Assembly (NCBI RefSeq): GCF_900100735.1
Contig: NZ_FNCJ01000001.1
Location: 496,001 to 560,000 of the forward strand
Source of the DNA: Paraburkholderia phenazinium
Lineage (GTDB): Bacteria > Pseudomonadota > Gammaproteobacteria > Burkholderiales > Burkholderiaceae
Reading direction: 5' to 3'
Length of the DNA: 64,000 bases
In this document: piece after piece, positions 8,042 through 17,899 of the stretch
Layout of the letters: each line of letters opens with the position of its first letter
Numbering within the stretch: position 1 is the first letter of the stretch
The notes under the pieces: model-generated
What the model was told of the DNA's origin: nothing
Databases searched by the model: none
Seen by the model: only the letters and a program-made list of their open reading frames with translations
Made by a program: the position numbers and the translations under genes

Positions 8042-10972
8042 TTACGCGTAATCCGCGATCGGCACGCAGGAGCAGAACAGATTGCGGTCGCCATACACGT
8101 TGTCTGCACGGCCGACAGGCGGCCAATACTTCTTCGCAATCAGCGACGGCAGCGGGTAGGCAGCGGTTTCACGCGCATACGCATGCTTCCAGTCGTCCGC
8201 AATCACCACGGCCGCAGTGTGCGGGGCGTGCTTGAGCGGATTGTCTTCGCGGTCCGAGCGGCCTTCCTCGACGGCGCGGATTTCCTCGCGGATCGCAATC
8301 ATCGCTTCGATGAAGCGGTCGAGTTCTTCCTTCGATTCCGATTCGGTCGGCTCGACCATCAGCGTGCCCGGCACCGGGAAGCTCATGGTCGGTGCGTGGA
8401 AGCCGTAGTCGGCGAGGCGCTTGGCGACGTCGTCGACGGTGATGCCGCTGGTTTCCTTGATCGGACGCAGATCGAGAATGCACTCGTGCGCCACCAGTCC
8501 GCCCGGGCCCGAGTACAGCACCGGGTAGTGCGGCGCCAGCTTGTTGGCGACGTAGTTGGCGTTGAGGATCGCGGTTTCGGTGGCAGCGGTGAGGTTCTTC
8601 GCGCCCATCATCGCGATGTACATCCACGAGATCGGCAGGATCGAAGCGGAGCCGTAAGGTGCGGCGGAAACTGCGCCGATGCCGTCGGCCGTGCGCTCGT
8701 AGCCCGACGAAACCTGGTTCGGCAGGAATTTCGCGAGGTGCGCGCCGACTGCGACCGGACCGACGCCCGGGCCGCCACCGCCGTGCGGAATACAGAAGGT
8801 CTTGTGCAGGTTCAGGTGCGAGACGTCGCCGCCGAACTGACCCGGCGCGGTGAGGCCGACCATCGCGTTCATGTTCGCGCCGTCCACATACACCTGGCCG
8901 CCGTGCGCATGCACGATCTCGCAGATTTCGCGCACGTTCGCTTCGAACACGCCGTGCGTCGACGGGTACGTGATCATGATTGCGGCCAGCTTGTCCGCGT
9001 GTTGCGCAGCCTTCGCCTTCAGATCTTCGATATCGACGTTGCCTTGCGCATCACAGGCGACGACCACGACCTGCATGCCGGCCATCTGTGCAGATGCCGG
9101 GTTCGTGCCGTGCGCCGAAGCGGGGATCAGGCAGACGTTGCGATGACCTTCGCCGCGCGACGCGTGGTAAGCGTGGATGATCAACAGGCCTGCGTATTCG
9201 CCTTGCGAGCCGGCGTTCGGTTGCAGCGAGACGGCTGCGTAGCCGGTTGCCGCGACCAGCATCTGCTCGAGTTGATCGATCATTTCGCGGTAGCCGACGG
9301 TTTGCTCAGCCGGTGCGAACGGGTGAATCTGACCGAACTCGGGCCACGTGACCGGCAGCATTTCCGAGGTCGCGTTCAGCTTCATCGTGCAGGAGCCGAG
9401 CGGGATCATCGAGCGGTCGAGCGCCAGATCCTTATCCGAAAGGCTGCGCAGGTAGCGCAGCATTTCCGTTTCCGAATGGTGACGGTTGAACACGTGGTGC
9501 GTGAGGTACGCGCTGGTGCGTTCGAGCGTGGCCGGCACGGTGCTTTCCGCGGGCAATTCGGCGTCGAGTGCATCGATTTGCGGCACGTCTTCGACGAACG
9601 CCGCTTGCGCGAACGCTGCCAGCAGATCGGCCAGATCGCTGCGCTTGGTGGTTTCGTCGATCGAGATGCCGACGCGCGTGTCGCTCACGCGGCGCAGGTT
9701 GATGCGCTTCGCAGTGGCGGCGTCATGCAGCGCCTGGGTACGAGCGCCGGTTTCGAACGTCAGCGTGTCGAAGAAGGTTTCGTTGACGAGCGTATAGCCG
9801 AGCTTTTTCGCACCGGCTGCGAGCAGCGCGGCAATGCGGTTCACGCGCTGGGCGATCGTCTTCAGACCGTTCGGGCCGTGATAGACCGCGTACATGCTGG
9901 CCATGATAGCGAGCAGCGCTTGCGCGGTACACACGTTCGAAGTCGCCTTTTCGCGGCGGATGTGCTGTTCGCGGGTTTGCAGCGCGAGACGCAGGGCGGG
10001 CTTGCCTTGAGCGTCAACCGTGACGCCGACCAGACGGCCCGGCATTTGCCGCTTGAATTCGTCGCGCACGGCGAGGTAGGCAGCGTGCGGGCCGCCGAAG
10101 CCGACTGGCACGCCGAAACGCTGCGTGTTACCGACGGCCACGTCCGCGCCCCATTCGCCCGGGGGCGTGAGCATGGTCAGCGCAAGCAGATCGGCCGCGA
10201 CGACCACATGGCCGCCTGCAGCGTGGATCGCTTCAGCCAGTGCGCGGTAGTCGCGCACATCGCCGTTCACGCCAGGGTATTGCAGCAGCACGCCGAAGGC
10301 ATTCGAATTTACAGCGTCCGCAGCCGGACCAACCTTCACTTCGATACCGACCGGAGTTGCACGCGTCTTCACCACTTCGATGGTTTGCGGCAGCACGTCG
10401 TCGGCGACGTAGAAGATATTCGACTTCGGCTTGCCCACGCGTTGCAGCAGCGTCATCGCTTCGGCGGCGGCGGTGGCTTCGTCGAGCAGCGATGCGTTGG
10501 AGATGGCGAGGCCCGTCAGGTCGATGATCATCTGCTGGAAGTTCAACAGCGCTTCGAGACGGCCTTGCGAGATTTCCGGCTGATACGGCGTGTAAGCCGT
10601 GTACCACGCCGGGTTTTCGAGTACGTTGCGCAGGATCACCGTCGGGGTGTGCGCGTTGTAGTAGCCCTGCCCGATATACGAGCGGAACACCTGGTTCTTG
10701 TCCGCCAGTTCACGCAGCGCGGCGAGCGCTTCGGCTTCGCTCTTCGGTTGCGCGAAGGGGCCGAGCGGCAGCGTTTCGCTGCGGCGGATCGTCTTCGGAA
10801 TCACGGCGTCGATCAGCGCGGCGCGCGAGGCGAAGCCGAGGGCTTCGAGCATCGCTTGCTGGTCGGCCGAATCCGGGCCGATGTGCCGTTCGGCGAAGGC
10901 ATCATGCACTTCGAGCGCGGCGAGCGAGAGAGGAGTGCGGTTCATCAGACGATCCGGGTGTTCGAGCTTCAT
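8042..10972 (-). CDS. gcvP: Glycine dehydrogenase (decarboxylating), P-protein
   Basis: This 976-residue protein is the full-length P-protein of the glycine cleavage system. It decarboxylates glycine with PLP and passes the aminomethyl group to the lipoyl arm of GcvH. The N-terminal R-H-I-G-P motif, the PLP lysine in N-L-H-K-T-F and the glycine loop G-G-G-G-P-G-V-G-P are all present. AGGAA precedes the ATG. It is the third gene of gcvT-gcvH-gcvP, 62 bp after gcvH. A 995-codon open frame on the opposite strand is a shadow caused by codon bias. Confidence 0.98.
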   Translation of the reverse strand: MKLEHPDRLMNRTPLSLAALEVHDAFAERHIGPDSADQQAMLEALGFASRAALIDAVIPKTIRRSETLPLGPFAQPKSEAEALAALRELADKNQVFRSYIGQGYYNAHTPTVILRNVLENPAWYTAYTPYQPEISQGRLEALLNFQQMIIDLTGLAISNASLLDEATAAAEAMTLLQRVGKPKSNIFYVADDVLPQTIEVVKTRATPVGIEVKVGPAADAVNSNAFGVLLQYPGVNGDVRDYRALAEAIHAAGGHVVVAADLLALTMLTPPGEWGADVAVGNTQRFGVPVGFGGPHAAYLAVRDEFKRQMPGRLVGVTVDAQGKPALRLALQTREQHIRREKATSNVCTAQALLAIMASMYAVYHGPNGLKTIAQRVNRIAALLAAGAKKLGYTLVNETFFDTLTFETGARTQALHDAATAKRINLRRVSDTRVGISIDETTKRSDLADLLAAFAQAAFVEDVPQIDALDAELPAESTVPATLERTSAYLTHHVFNRHHSETEMLRYLRSLSDKDLALDRSMIPLGSCTMKLNATSEMLPVTWPEFGQIHPFAPAEQTVGYREMIDQLEQMLVAATGYAAVSLQPNAGSQGEYAGLLIIHAYHASRGEGHRNVCLIPASAHGTNPASAQMAGMQVVVVACDAQGNVDIEDLKAKAAQHADKLAAIMITYPSTHGVFEANVREICEIVHAHGGQVYVDGANMNAMVGLTAPGQFGGDVSHLNLHKTFCIPHGGGGPGVGPVAVGAHLAKFLPNQVSSGYERTADGIGAVSAAPYGSASILPISWMYIAMMGAKNLTAATETAILNANYVANKLAPHYPVLYSGPGGLVAHECILDLRPIKETSGITVDDVAKRLADYGFHAPTMSFPVPGTLMVEPTESESKEELDRFIEAMIAIREEIRAVEEGRSDREDNPLKHAPHTAAVVIADDWKHAYARETAAYPLPSLIAKKYWPPVGRADNVYGDRNLFCSCVPIADYA

Positions 10973-11034
10973 GGGGTGTTCCTGGCGGTGCGGCCGTCCG
11001 CGTTGATGGGACGCCGCACCTGACGGTTAAATAT

Positions 11035-11415
11035 TTAGGCGCCGATGGACTTGCTGTACGCGTCGGCGTCGATCAGGCGGTCAAGCGACGCGCCCGCTGC
11101 CGGCTTGATCTTGAACAGCCAGCTGTCATACGGCGTCGTGTTGACGGCGTCCGGCGTGTCGGCCACGGCCGTGTTCGCTTCGATGATTTCGCCCGAAACC
11201 GGTGCGTAGATATCGGAAGCGGCTTTCACGGATTCGATGACCGCGACGGTGTCACCGGCGCTGACGGTCTTGCCCAGTTCCTGGACTTCGAAGAAGACGA
11301 TGTCGCCGAGCGCTTCTTGCGCGTGGTCGGTGATGCCGACCGTCAGCGTGCCGTCTGCTTCGGTGCGGACCCATTCGTGCGATTCGGTGTATTTCAGATC
11401 GGCCGGGATGCTCAT
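11035..11415 (-). CDS. gcvH: Glycine cleavage system H-protein
   Basis: This 126-residue lipoyl carrier protein has its lipoylation lysine in V-E-S-V-K-A-A-S-D (Lys64). It shuttles the aminomethyl intermediate between GcvP, GcvT and dihydrolipoamide dehydrogenase in the cytoplasm. The length is normal. AGGAGC precedes the ATG. It lies between gcvT and gcvP in one transcription unit governed by the riboswitch upstream of gcvT. Confidence 0.98.
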   Translation of the reverse strand: MSIPADLKYTESHEWVRTEADGTLTVGITDHAQEALGDIVFFEVQELGKTVSAGDTVAVIESVKAASDIYAPVSGEIIEANTAVADTPDAVNTTPYDSWLFKIKPAAGASLDRLIDADAYSKSIGA

Positions 11416-11479
11416 CGGATGCTCCTATGCGGTGTTCGGTATTGATTTAAAAGAGGGGGCGCGTACGCGACGGAACCGC

Positions 11480-12598
11480 TTAAGCAGCAAGCACCTTGCC
11501 GTTGCGCACGAACGGCAGTTTTACCACGCTTGCGGGAAGGGCTTTGTCGCGGATTTGCACGTGGACGATATCGCCGGGTTTGACGTCTTTCGGCACACGT
11601 GCGAAGGCGATGGATTCCTGCATGGTGGGCGAGAACGTGCCGCTGGTGATTTCGCCGTCGCCGTAGGGCGTGACGACCTTCTGATGGGCGCGCAGCACGC
11701 CGCCCGCCTTGCCGTTTTCCTTTTGCAGGATCAGGCCGACGAACGCGGAGCGGCAACCGTCCGCTTCGAGCTTCGCCTTGCCGACGAAGTCGCGCGGCGA
11801 GTTCAGATCCACCGTCCAGGCGAGGCCGGCGTCCAGCGGCGAGACATTGTCGTCCATGTCCTGGCCGTACAGGTTCATGCCGGCTTCGAGGCGCAGCGTG
11901 TCGCGCGCACCGAGACCGGCCGGGCGCACGCCCTGACGCACCAAGGCGTCCCAGAACTCGCAGACGAAAGTGGATGGCAGCACGATTTCGAAACCGTCTT
12001 CGCCGGTGTAGCCGGTGCGGGCAATCATCAATTCGCCGAACGGCGTGTTCTCTACGATCGCGGCGTTAAACGGCTTGAGGAGTTCGGTCGAGGTGCGGCT
12101 GGACGGCGCGACTTGCCAGACTTTTTCGCGGGCGTTCGGACCCTGCACGGCGACGATCGACAGATCGCGGCGCGGCGTGATGGTCAGGCCGTAGTTGCCT
12201 TCCGCGTTGAGCTTGGTGAACCAGGCGACGTCTTTCTCGGCGGTGCCGGCGTTGACGACGAGGCGGAAGTGCGTTTCGGTGAAGTAATAGACGATCAGAT
12301 CGTCGATCACGCCGCCATTCGCGTTCAGCAGGCAGGAATAGAGCGCGCGGCCCGCCGTTTGCAGCTTGCCGACATTGTTGGCAAGCGCGTGTTCGAAGAA
12401 GGCGCGCACGCGCTCGCCAGTGAAATCGACCACGCACATGTGCGACACGTCGAACATGCCGGCGTCGGTGCGCACGGCGTGGTGTTCGTCGATCTGCGAG
12501 CCGTAATTGACGGGCATGTCCCAGCCGCCGAAATCGACCATGCGGGCTTTCAGCTCGCGATGGGTGGCATTGAGCGGGGTGTGTTTGAGTTCGGTCAT
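11480..12598 (-). CDS. gcvT: Glycine cleavage system T-protein (aminomethyltransferase)
   Basis: This 372-residue protein transfers the one-carbon unit from the H-protein to tetrahydrofolate and releases ammonia. It begins [10 protein letters not shown] at 12598; a longer in-frame reading would enter the riboswitch and is rejected. Conserved segments include D-F-G-G-W-D-M-P-V, the folate-site M-F-D-V-S-H-M and [10 protein letters not shown]. It is the first gene of the operon, about 90 bp below the glycine aptamers. Confidence 0.98.
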   Translation of the reverse strand: MTELKHTPLNATHRELKARMVDFGGWDMPVNYGSQIDEHHAVRTDAGMFDVSHMCVVDFTGERVRAFFEHALANNVGKLQTAGRALYSCLLNANGGVIDDLIVYYFTETHFRLVVNAGTAEKDVAWFTKLNAEGNYGLTITPRRDLSIVAVQGPNAREKVWQVAPSSRTSTELLKPFNAAIVENTPFGELMIARTGYTGEDGFEIVLPSTFVCEFWDALVRQGVRPAGLGARDTLRLEAGMNLYGQDMDDNVSPLDAGLAWTVDLNSPRDFVGKAKLEADGCRSAFVGLILQKENGKAGGVLRAHQKVVTPYGDGEITSGTFSPTMQESIAFARVPKDVKPGDIVHVQIRDKALPASVVKLPFVRNGKVLAA

Positions 12599-12689
12599 CA
12601 GGGCCTCAGGCAATCTCGACGGATAACAAAAAGGCCATGCGGCTTGATCCCTCGCGGCAAGAATGCCTGCGAGCGATGCCATGCATGAC

Positions 12690-12990
12690 CCCTCTGTCCT
12701 CGATACCTGAGAGATTGCGCTGCCGTGCGGGTTTGCAAGTCTTTGCAAGCCGTCACGGTGAAACGCGCGCCCCTTCGGTGGGCAGCCTGCCTGGTTCGAT
12801 GATGTTCGATACCGGTGGCTACTGCCGCTCTCCAGAGTGCGAAAAACCGGTGCCTGATGAAAGCCCGGACGATGCCGGAATCAGACGGGTTCTTCGACGC
12901 GGTCGGTCCTTTTGCCTGAGAGTTTGCGGGTGTGCCCCTTCGGCGGCGCGGCCTGCGAAAAACATGGCGGCCAGCGCTCTCTCCCGACGC
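12690..12990 (-). promoter_or_regulatory. Tandem glycine riboswitch
   Basis: Reading the minus strand, two glycine aptamers follow one another. The first (about 12990-12905) opens with GGGAGAGCGCTGGCC and closes with CTCTCAGGCAAAAGGACC. The second (about 12838-12690) opens with TCTGGAGAGCGGC and closes with TCTCAGGTATCGAGGACAGAGG. The GGAGAG...CTCTCAGG closing pairs, the CCGAAGGGGC element in each and the short linker are hallmarks of the gcvT-type tandem aptamer. It senses glycine and usually turns the cleavage operon on. The 12600-12690 segment before gcvT would be the expression platform. Confidence 0.93.
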
Positions 12991-13082
12991 GTGCGGCGAA
13001 TGTACGCGAGGGCTGGGGGCTTGTCAAATTGGGATGGGGAGGGGCGGCGGGGCGGTGCGCTGCGGGCGACGCCGCGCCAAAA

Positions 13083-13112
13083 AAAAGCGCGGGGAATGAC
13101 CCCCGCGCTTTT
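13083..13112. terminator. Bidirectional intrinsic terminator
   Basis: A perfect 12-bp stem, AAAAGCGCGGGG / CCCCGCGCTTTT, has a 6-base loop. The A and T arms make it work in either direction. It lies just past the stop of the small lipoprotein gene (minus strand) and ahead of the gcv promoter region. Confidence 0.85.
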
Positions 13113-13138
13113 GCGCTGACAGCAGATTGCTGAGAGGC

Positions 13139-13486
13139 TTACTCGCCGATTGCGTGAGCTGCGCCGTCGAGTTCCTGGTTCAGCACGCGCTGCTCGTCGC
13201 CGGACAGGCCGCCGCCATGCTGCGCTGCCATGTCGTGGGCCTCCTGACGGATCACGTCGAGGCGGTGATGCAGTGCGCCGCCTTGCGGGGGCGGGTAGTA
13301 GCCTTGATTGACGTGGTTGTCGATGCGGTGGCTCAGGTTGTCGATACGGCCATTAACCTGATTCAGGCGCTGAATCGCGACTTCGTGCGGGTTAGGTCCC
13401 GGCGGCGGCGCGGGCTGCGAAACCACACAAGCGGCCAGCGAAGAAACCAGCGCCAAACCAGCCAGCGCACGGATGAAACGTTGCAT
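13139..13486 (-). CDS. Small lipoprotein of unknown function
   Basis: This 115-residue protein begins at ATG 13486 behind AGGAG; a GTG two codons upstream is less well placed. A basic, hydrophobic signal ends in a lipobox S-L-A-A-C, so the mature protein should be lipid-anchored. A Pro-rich stretch (P-A-P-P-P-G-P-N-P) and then helices with I-D-N-L-S-H-R-I-D-N follow, possibly a short coiled coil, then a Gly/His segment. I do not recognise a named family. It is transcribed alone between the terminator and the palindromic repeats. Confidence 0.75.
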   Translation of the reverse strand: MQRFIRALAGLALVSSLAACVVSQPAPPPGPNPHEVAIQRLNQVNGRIDNLSHRIDNHVNQGYYPPPQGGALHHRLDVIRQEAHDMAAQHGGGLSGDEQRVLNQELDGAAHAIGE

Positions 13487-13500
13487 ACCCACTCTCCTGT

Positions 13501-13661
13501 GTCGGCCGGACTTAGCGCTTTAGCGCTTAGTCCGGCCCCATGCAATGAAATTGCGGTCGGCCGGACTTAGCGCTTTAGCTGTCGACCAGAGTTGCGCTTT
13601 AGCGCGCTACTCTGGTCCCATGCAAAGCACTTAGTCCGGCCCCATGCAATGAAATTGCGGT
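13501..13661. repeat. REP-like palindromic repeat cluster
   Basis: Three imperfect palindromes share the architecture stem-GCGC-TTTA-GCGC-stem. The first spans 13504-13537 (GGCCGGACT arms with AGTCCGGCC). A second left half lies at 13556-13579. A variant with GACCAGAGT / ACTCTGGTC arms lies at about 13583-13617. A 32-bp segment beginning CTTAGTCCGGCCCCATGCAA is repeated exactly at 13526-13557 and 13630-13661, and a 24-bp segment at 13501-13524 and 13556-13579. No transposase is adjacent. The rest of the gap up to 13830 shows nothing more that I can name. Confidence 0.8.
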
Positions 13662-13830
13662 TGTCGTCTGTTGTGATCGACGCTCAGGTCGATGCCGAGT
13701 AGCAACGGCTAGCCGCTGCCACACGATGACCTGAAATCGGCAATATATTGTAACGGAGCGTACCTTTCGGAACTGTTAGCAGCGGTTGCCGCCCTGTAAG
13801 GCGTGATTTGTGCTGACTTGGGCGGCAATC

Positions 13831-14883
13831 TCAGCGAATTCGTTCGAATGGCAGACGACGGCCTTCCGCCTCGCTGCGCGCCGCCAGTTCGATGATCGTC
13901 ATGACGTCGACGGCGTCCTGCGGGCTGACCGGGAAACGCTCGCCGTCGAGGATGGTGGCCGCCAGCGCGCGATAGAACCCGACGTAGTCGCCGTCCTGGG
14001 TCGGCAGGGCGCGTTCGACCTCCTGACCGGCGGCATCGAGCACCCGCAGCAGCCCCGCTGCATTGCCGCCCGCAAAACCCGCGTCGCCGGGGCGCAGACC
14101 GGCTTTCAACTGATCTTCCTGGGTGTCCAGTTCACGCTTGACGTAGCTGCCGCGCGTACCGTCGATGGCGAAGCGCGGCGGCGCCAGCGCGGTGAGGGCG
14201 CTCGCGTGCAGCACCACTTCGAGATCCGTATAGCCGAGTTGCAGATGAACATAGTCGGGCGCACCGCCGCCGTCGCGATGGGTCTTGACGGTGGCCGACA
14301 CGGTTTCCGGCGTGCCGAACAGCGCGAGCGCCTGGTCGATCAGATGCGGTCCGAGATCGAACAGCAGGCCGCCGCCGCGCGATGCTTCCTCGCGCCAGCG
14401 CGGCCGCACATCCGGGCGGAAGCGGTCGAAGTGCGACTCGTAGTGGGTGATGCGGCCCAGCTCGTCGCTCGCCAGCAGGTCGCGAACGGTGAGGAAATCG
14501 CCGTCCCAGCGGCGGTTGTGAAACGGCGCGAAGGTGAGGCTGCGCGCCAGCGCCAGATTGGCGAGCGTGAGCGCTTCCATGGCCGTCAGCGTGACCGGCT
14601 TGTCGACCACCACGTGCTTGCCGGCTTCGAGCGTGCGCTTGGCGAATTCGAAGTGGGTGTCGTTCGGCGTGGCGATCACCACACATTGGATATCTTCGAG
14701 CGCGAGCAGCGCGTCGAGGTCGGGCACGACGGCGGCGCGGGGATAGTCGGCGCGGGCCTGCTCGGCCTTGCTGGTCGCGATCGCGGCGACGGTGGCCCGG
14801 CCGCAGTGTTCGATGACCGGCGCGTGGAAGGTGGCGCCGGCGAAACCGTAACCCATCAATCCTGTTTTGAGCGGTGCAGACAT
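13831..14883 (-). CDS. Gfo/Idh/MocA-family oxidoreductase (YdgJ-like)
   Basis: This 350-residue NAD(P)-dependent dehydrogenase starts at 14883 behind AGGAAA. The Rossmann motif G-L-M-G-Y-G-F-A lies at the N-terminus, followed by T-P-N-D-T-H-F and the catalytic-lysine signature G-K-H-V-V-V-D-K-P. The C-terminal domain has H-N-R-R-W-D-x-D-F-L-T and S-H-F-D-R-F-R-P, which match E. coli YdgJ and its relatives, some of which reduce scyllo-inosose or other cyclitols and sugars. The substrate cannot be read from the sequence. It is divergent from rep. Confidence 0.88.
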   Translation of the reverse strand: MSAPLKTGLMGYGFAGATFHAPVIEHCGRATVAAIATSKAEQARADYPRAAVVPDLDALLALEDIQCVVIATPNDTHFEFAKRTLEAGKHVVVDKPVTLTAMEALTLANLALARSLTFAPFHNRRWDGDFLTVRDLLASDELGRITHYESHFDRFRPDVRPRWREEASRGGGLLFDLGPHLIDQALALFGTPETVSATVKTHRDGGGAPDYVHLQLGYTDLEVVLHASALTALAPPRFAIDGTRGSYVKRELDTQEDQLKAGLRPGDAGFAGGNAAGLLRVLDAAGQEVERALPTQDGDYVGFYRALAATILDGERFPVSPQDAVDVMTIIELAARSEAEGRRLPFERIR

Positions 14884-15115
14884 GTGAGTTTCCTGCGAGA
14901 AGGCGCGCCGCTTTGCCACCGCGGCGGCGGCGCGCGGTCTGTAATTGTGGCACGCCTCGCCCGGGAGGGCCTGGGTGGTCCGCGGGCGGGTGTGTGTCAC
15001 GGTCTTCGTCAGGTCTTCGTGTTAACATCGCTGCTCTCGCGCGAGACGGATTGGCCCGCAGGCCCATCGCAGCACCGCACCGCGCCCTCAACCGTTACAC
15101 CCCCGCCCACACACG

Positions 15116-17200
15116 ATGTCTGCAGGCCTGAATCCCGCTCAAAACGAAGCGGTGCGCTACCTTGATGGTCCTTGTCTTGTGCTCGCCGGCGCAGGCAGCG
15201 GCAAGACGCGCGTGATTACTCAGAAGATTGCGCACCTGATCGAAGTCAAAGGCTTCGAGCCGCGCCATATCGCGGCCGTCACCTTCACGAACAAGGCCGC
15301 GGCCGAAATGCGCGAGCGCGTCGGCAAGCTGCTCGAAGGCAAGACGTTGACGACGCCCGGCAAGGAAGGTCGCAAGGTGCCCGTCAATCAGTTGACGGTG
15401 TGTACGTTTCACTCGCTCGGCGTGCAGATTCTGCGCCAGGAGGCGGAGCACGTCGGCCTGAAGCCGCAGTTTTCGATCATGGATTCGGACGACTGCTTCG
15501 GCATGATTCAGGAGCAGGTCGGTTCCACGGACAAGGGCTTCATCCGCAAGATCCAGTCGATTATTTCGCTGTGGAAAAACGGCATGATCATGCCGGAAGA
15601 GGCCATGGCGATTGCGGCGAACGAGGACGAACATCAGGCGGCGATTGTCTACCGCAATTACGTGGCGACGCTGCACGCTTATCAGGCAGTGGATTTCGAC
15701 GATCTAATCCGTGTGCCGGCCGAACTCTTTGCCAGGAACGAGCAGGTGCGCGAGCGCTGGCAGAACAAGCTGCGATATCTGCTGATCGACGAGTACCAGG
15801 ACACGAATGCGTGCCAGTACGAACTCGTGAAGCTGCTGGCCGGGCCGCGCGCCGCATTCACGGCGGTGGGCGACGATGACCAGGCCATCTACGGCTGGCG
15901 CGGCGCGACGCTCGAGAACCTGGGTCAGCTCAGCAAGGACTTCCCGAAGCTGCATCTGATCAAGCTGGAGCAGAACTACCGGTCGACGGTGCGCATCCTG
16001 ACCGCCGCCAACAACGTGATTGCCAACAACCCGAAGCTGTTCGAGAAGAAGCTGTGGTCCGAACACGGCATGGGCGACACGATTACCGTGACGGGCTGCA
16101 ACGACGAAGAGCACGAAGCCGAATCCGTGGTGTTCCGGTTATCCGCGCATAAGTTCGAGCGGCGCGCGCAGTTTCGCGACTACGCGATCCTGTATCGCGG
16201 CAATTTCCAGGCGCGTATTTTCGAACAGGTGCTGCGGCGCGAGCGGATTCCGTACGTGCTGTCGGGCGGGCAGTCGTTCTTCGACAAGGCGGAGATCAAG
16301 GATATCTGCGCGTATCTGCGCCTGATCGCCAATGCCAACGACGATCCTGCGTTTATCCGCGCCATCACCACGCCGCGGCGCGGGGTGGGCAATACGACGC
16401 TCGAAGCGCTGGGTTCGTTCGCGGGCCAGGCGAAGGTGTCGCTGTTCGAGGCGGTGTATATGGGCGGGATCGAGGCGCGGCTGTCGGCGCGCCAGGTCGA
16501 GCCGCTGCGCACCTTCTGCGATTTCATGCAGCGCCTCACCGACCGCGCGGAAAAAGATCCGGCCACCGAGGTGCTCAACGACCTGATGGACGCGATCCAC
16601 TACGAAGCCTACCTGTACGACGCATTCGACGAGCGCCAGGCGCAGTCGAAATGGCAGAACGTGCTGGAGTTTGTCGAGTGGTTGAAGCGTAAGGGCACCA
16701 AGCCCGAGCCTGCGGCGGGCAGCGAAGCTACCGGCTACGACAACGCCGACGGTCTCGCGGATACCGGCAAGAATCTGCTGGGCTTGATTCAGACGGTGGC
16801 GCTGATGTCGATGCTCGAAGGCAAGGAGGAAGATCCGGATGCTGTGCGGCTTTCCACCGTGCATGCGTCGAAGGGGCTCGAGTATCCGCACGTGTTTCTG
16901 GTGGGCGTCGAGGAAGGCATCATGCCGCACCGCGGCGGCTCGGACGACGCACCGATCGACGACACGCGCATCGAGGAAGAACGCCGCCTGATGTACGTGG
17001 CGATTACGCGGGCGCAGCGCAGCTTGCATCTGAACTGGTGCAAGAAGAGGAAGCGCGCGCGGGAGACGGTGGTGTGCGAGCCGTCGCGGTTTATTCCTGA
17101 AATGGGTCTGGATGAGGCGCCGCCACCGACCGCGGAAGAAGCGCCGATGTCGCCGAAGGACCGGCTGGCGAGTTTGAAGGCTTTGTTGCAGAAGCCTTAA
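15116..17200 (+). CDS. rep: ATP-dependent DNA helicase Rep
   Basis: This 694-residue superfamily 1A helicase has Walker A A-G-A-G-S-G-K-T (residues 24-31) and motif Ia with T-F-T-N-K-A-A. DEYQDTN and D-D-D-Q-A-I-Y-G-W-R-G-A follow, then the Q-N-Y-R-S motif and T-V-H-A-S-K-G-L-E-Y near the C-terminus. The length and motif wording fit Rep better than UvrD. Rep unwinds 3'-to-5' and clears proteins ahead of replication forks. The Shine-Dalgarno site is poor. A short inverted repeat (17211-17218 with 17231-17238) follows the stop. Confidence 0.95.
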   Translation: MSAGLNPAQNEAVRYLDGPCLVLAGAGSGKTRVITQKIAHLIEVKGFEPRHIAAVTFTNKAAAEMRERVGKLLEGKTLTTPGKEGRKVPVNQLTVCTFHSLGVQILRQEAEHVGLKPQFSIMDSDDCFGMIQEQVGSTDKGFIRKIQSIISLWKNGMIMPEEAMAIAANEDEHQAAIVYRNYVATLHAYQAVDFDDLIRVPAELFARNEQVRERWQNKLRYLLIDEYQDTNACQYELVKLLAGPRAAFTAVGDDDQAIYGWRGATLENLGQLSKDFPKLHLIKLEQNYRSTVRILTAANNVIANNPKLFEKKLWSEHGMGDTITVTGCNDEEHEAESVVFRLSAHKFERRAQFRDYAILYRGNFQARIFEQVLRRERIPYVLSGGQSFFDKAEIKDICAYLRLIANANDDPAFIRAITTPRRGVGNTTLEALGSFAGQAKVSLFEAVYMGGIEARLSARQVEPLRTFCDFMQRLTDRAEKDPATEVLNDLMDAIHYEAYLYDAFDERQAQSKWQNVLEFVEWLKRKGTKPEPAAGSEATGYDNADGLADTGKNLLGLIQTVALMSMLEGKEEDPDAVRLSTVHASKGLEYPHVFLVGVEEGIMPHRGGSDDAPIDDTRIEEERRLMYVAITRAQRSLHLNWCKKRKRARETVVCEPSRFIPEMGLDEAPPPTAEEAPMSPKDRLASLKALLQKP

Positions 17201-17314
17201 GCAGGTTGGCAGCGGGGTGCATTGGGCAAGACCCCGCTCGCGGCAGGTTCATCGGCTCGCGAGGGCGTGCGCCGCGCTAGAGTGGCGCGGCCCGCTCAAC
17301 GGAGATTCGCCCGC

Positions 17315-17899
17315 ATGAACACGTTGCCGCTCGCGCGCTATCGCAGTGCGCTCGAAACCTATATCGACGCGAAGGACAACACGCGAGCCGAGCGCATCGG
17401 CGAAGTGTTCGCGGCTGATGCGGTTCTCACCTTTTCCCTCGCAACCTCGAATATCGCGTTTCCCGCCCGCACGGTTGGTGCGGCGGCGATTGCAAAGACG
17501 CTCGTCAGCGATTTCGGGGCGCAGTATGCGCAGTGCCGTACTTACTATGTGTGTGACGCGCTGGCGGTCGTGGACCACCAGATTGATGCGTTGCCGTGGC
17601 TTGTGGTGATGCGCGAGCCAGCGACGCAGGCGTTGCGCGTCGGGCATGGGGTGTACCGGTGGACTTTCGGCTCGGCAGACGCGGGGCTTGTGACCGCGTT
17701 TCATATCCACATTGCGCGGATGGATGTGGTGCCGGATCCTGACGGTGCTTTGCTGGCGGCGTTGCAGGATGGTTTGAGTTATCCGTGGCTTGCGCCCGCC
17801 GAGTTGCGTGAGCATTTCGAGGCGCTCGCCGGATCCATTCCGGCGCTCGCCTTTGCGCGGGCCTTCGCTGCGCCCGCCCGAGTTATTTCGCCGCGCTGA
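17315..17899 (+). CDS. NTF2-like (SnoaL-type fold) protein
   Basis: This 194-residue protein starts at ATG 17315 behind ACGGAG. Its N-terminal half has the pattern of an NTF2/SnoaL-like cone: an N-terminal helix, then A-D-A-V-L-T-F and V-G-A-A-A-I-A-K-T-L, then strands with V-G-H-G-V-Y-R-W-T-F. Such proteins range from enzymes to binding proteins, so no activity is assigned. Its end overlaps the end of the convergent cytochrome c gene by 17 bp. Confidence 0.7.
   Translation: MNTLPLARYRSALETYIDAKDNTRAERIGEVFAADAVLTFSLATSNIAFPARTVGAAAIAKTLVSDFGAQYAQCRTYYVCDALAVVDHQIDALPWLVVMREPATQALRVGHGVYRWTFGSADAGLVTAFHIHIARMDVVPDPDGALLAALQDGLSYPWLAPAELREHFEALAGSIPALAFARAFAAPARVISPR

Noticed and set aside
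8036..11023. 995-codon open frame opposite gcvP
   Set aside because: It mirrors gcvP codon by codon, is Arg/His/Val-rich and has no known motif. It is a product of the third-position G/C bias.
12599..12748. N-terminal extension of gcvT
   Set aside because: It translates the glycine riboswitch. The normal T-protein start lies at 12598.
13501..13661. Possible CRISPR array
   Set aside because: The repeats are palindromes of unequal spacing, with no unique spacers and no cas genes nearby.
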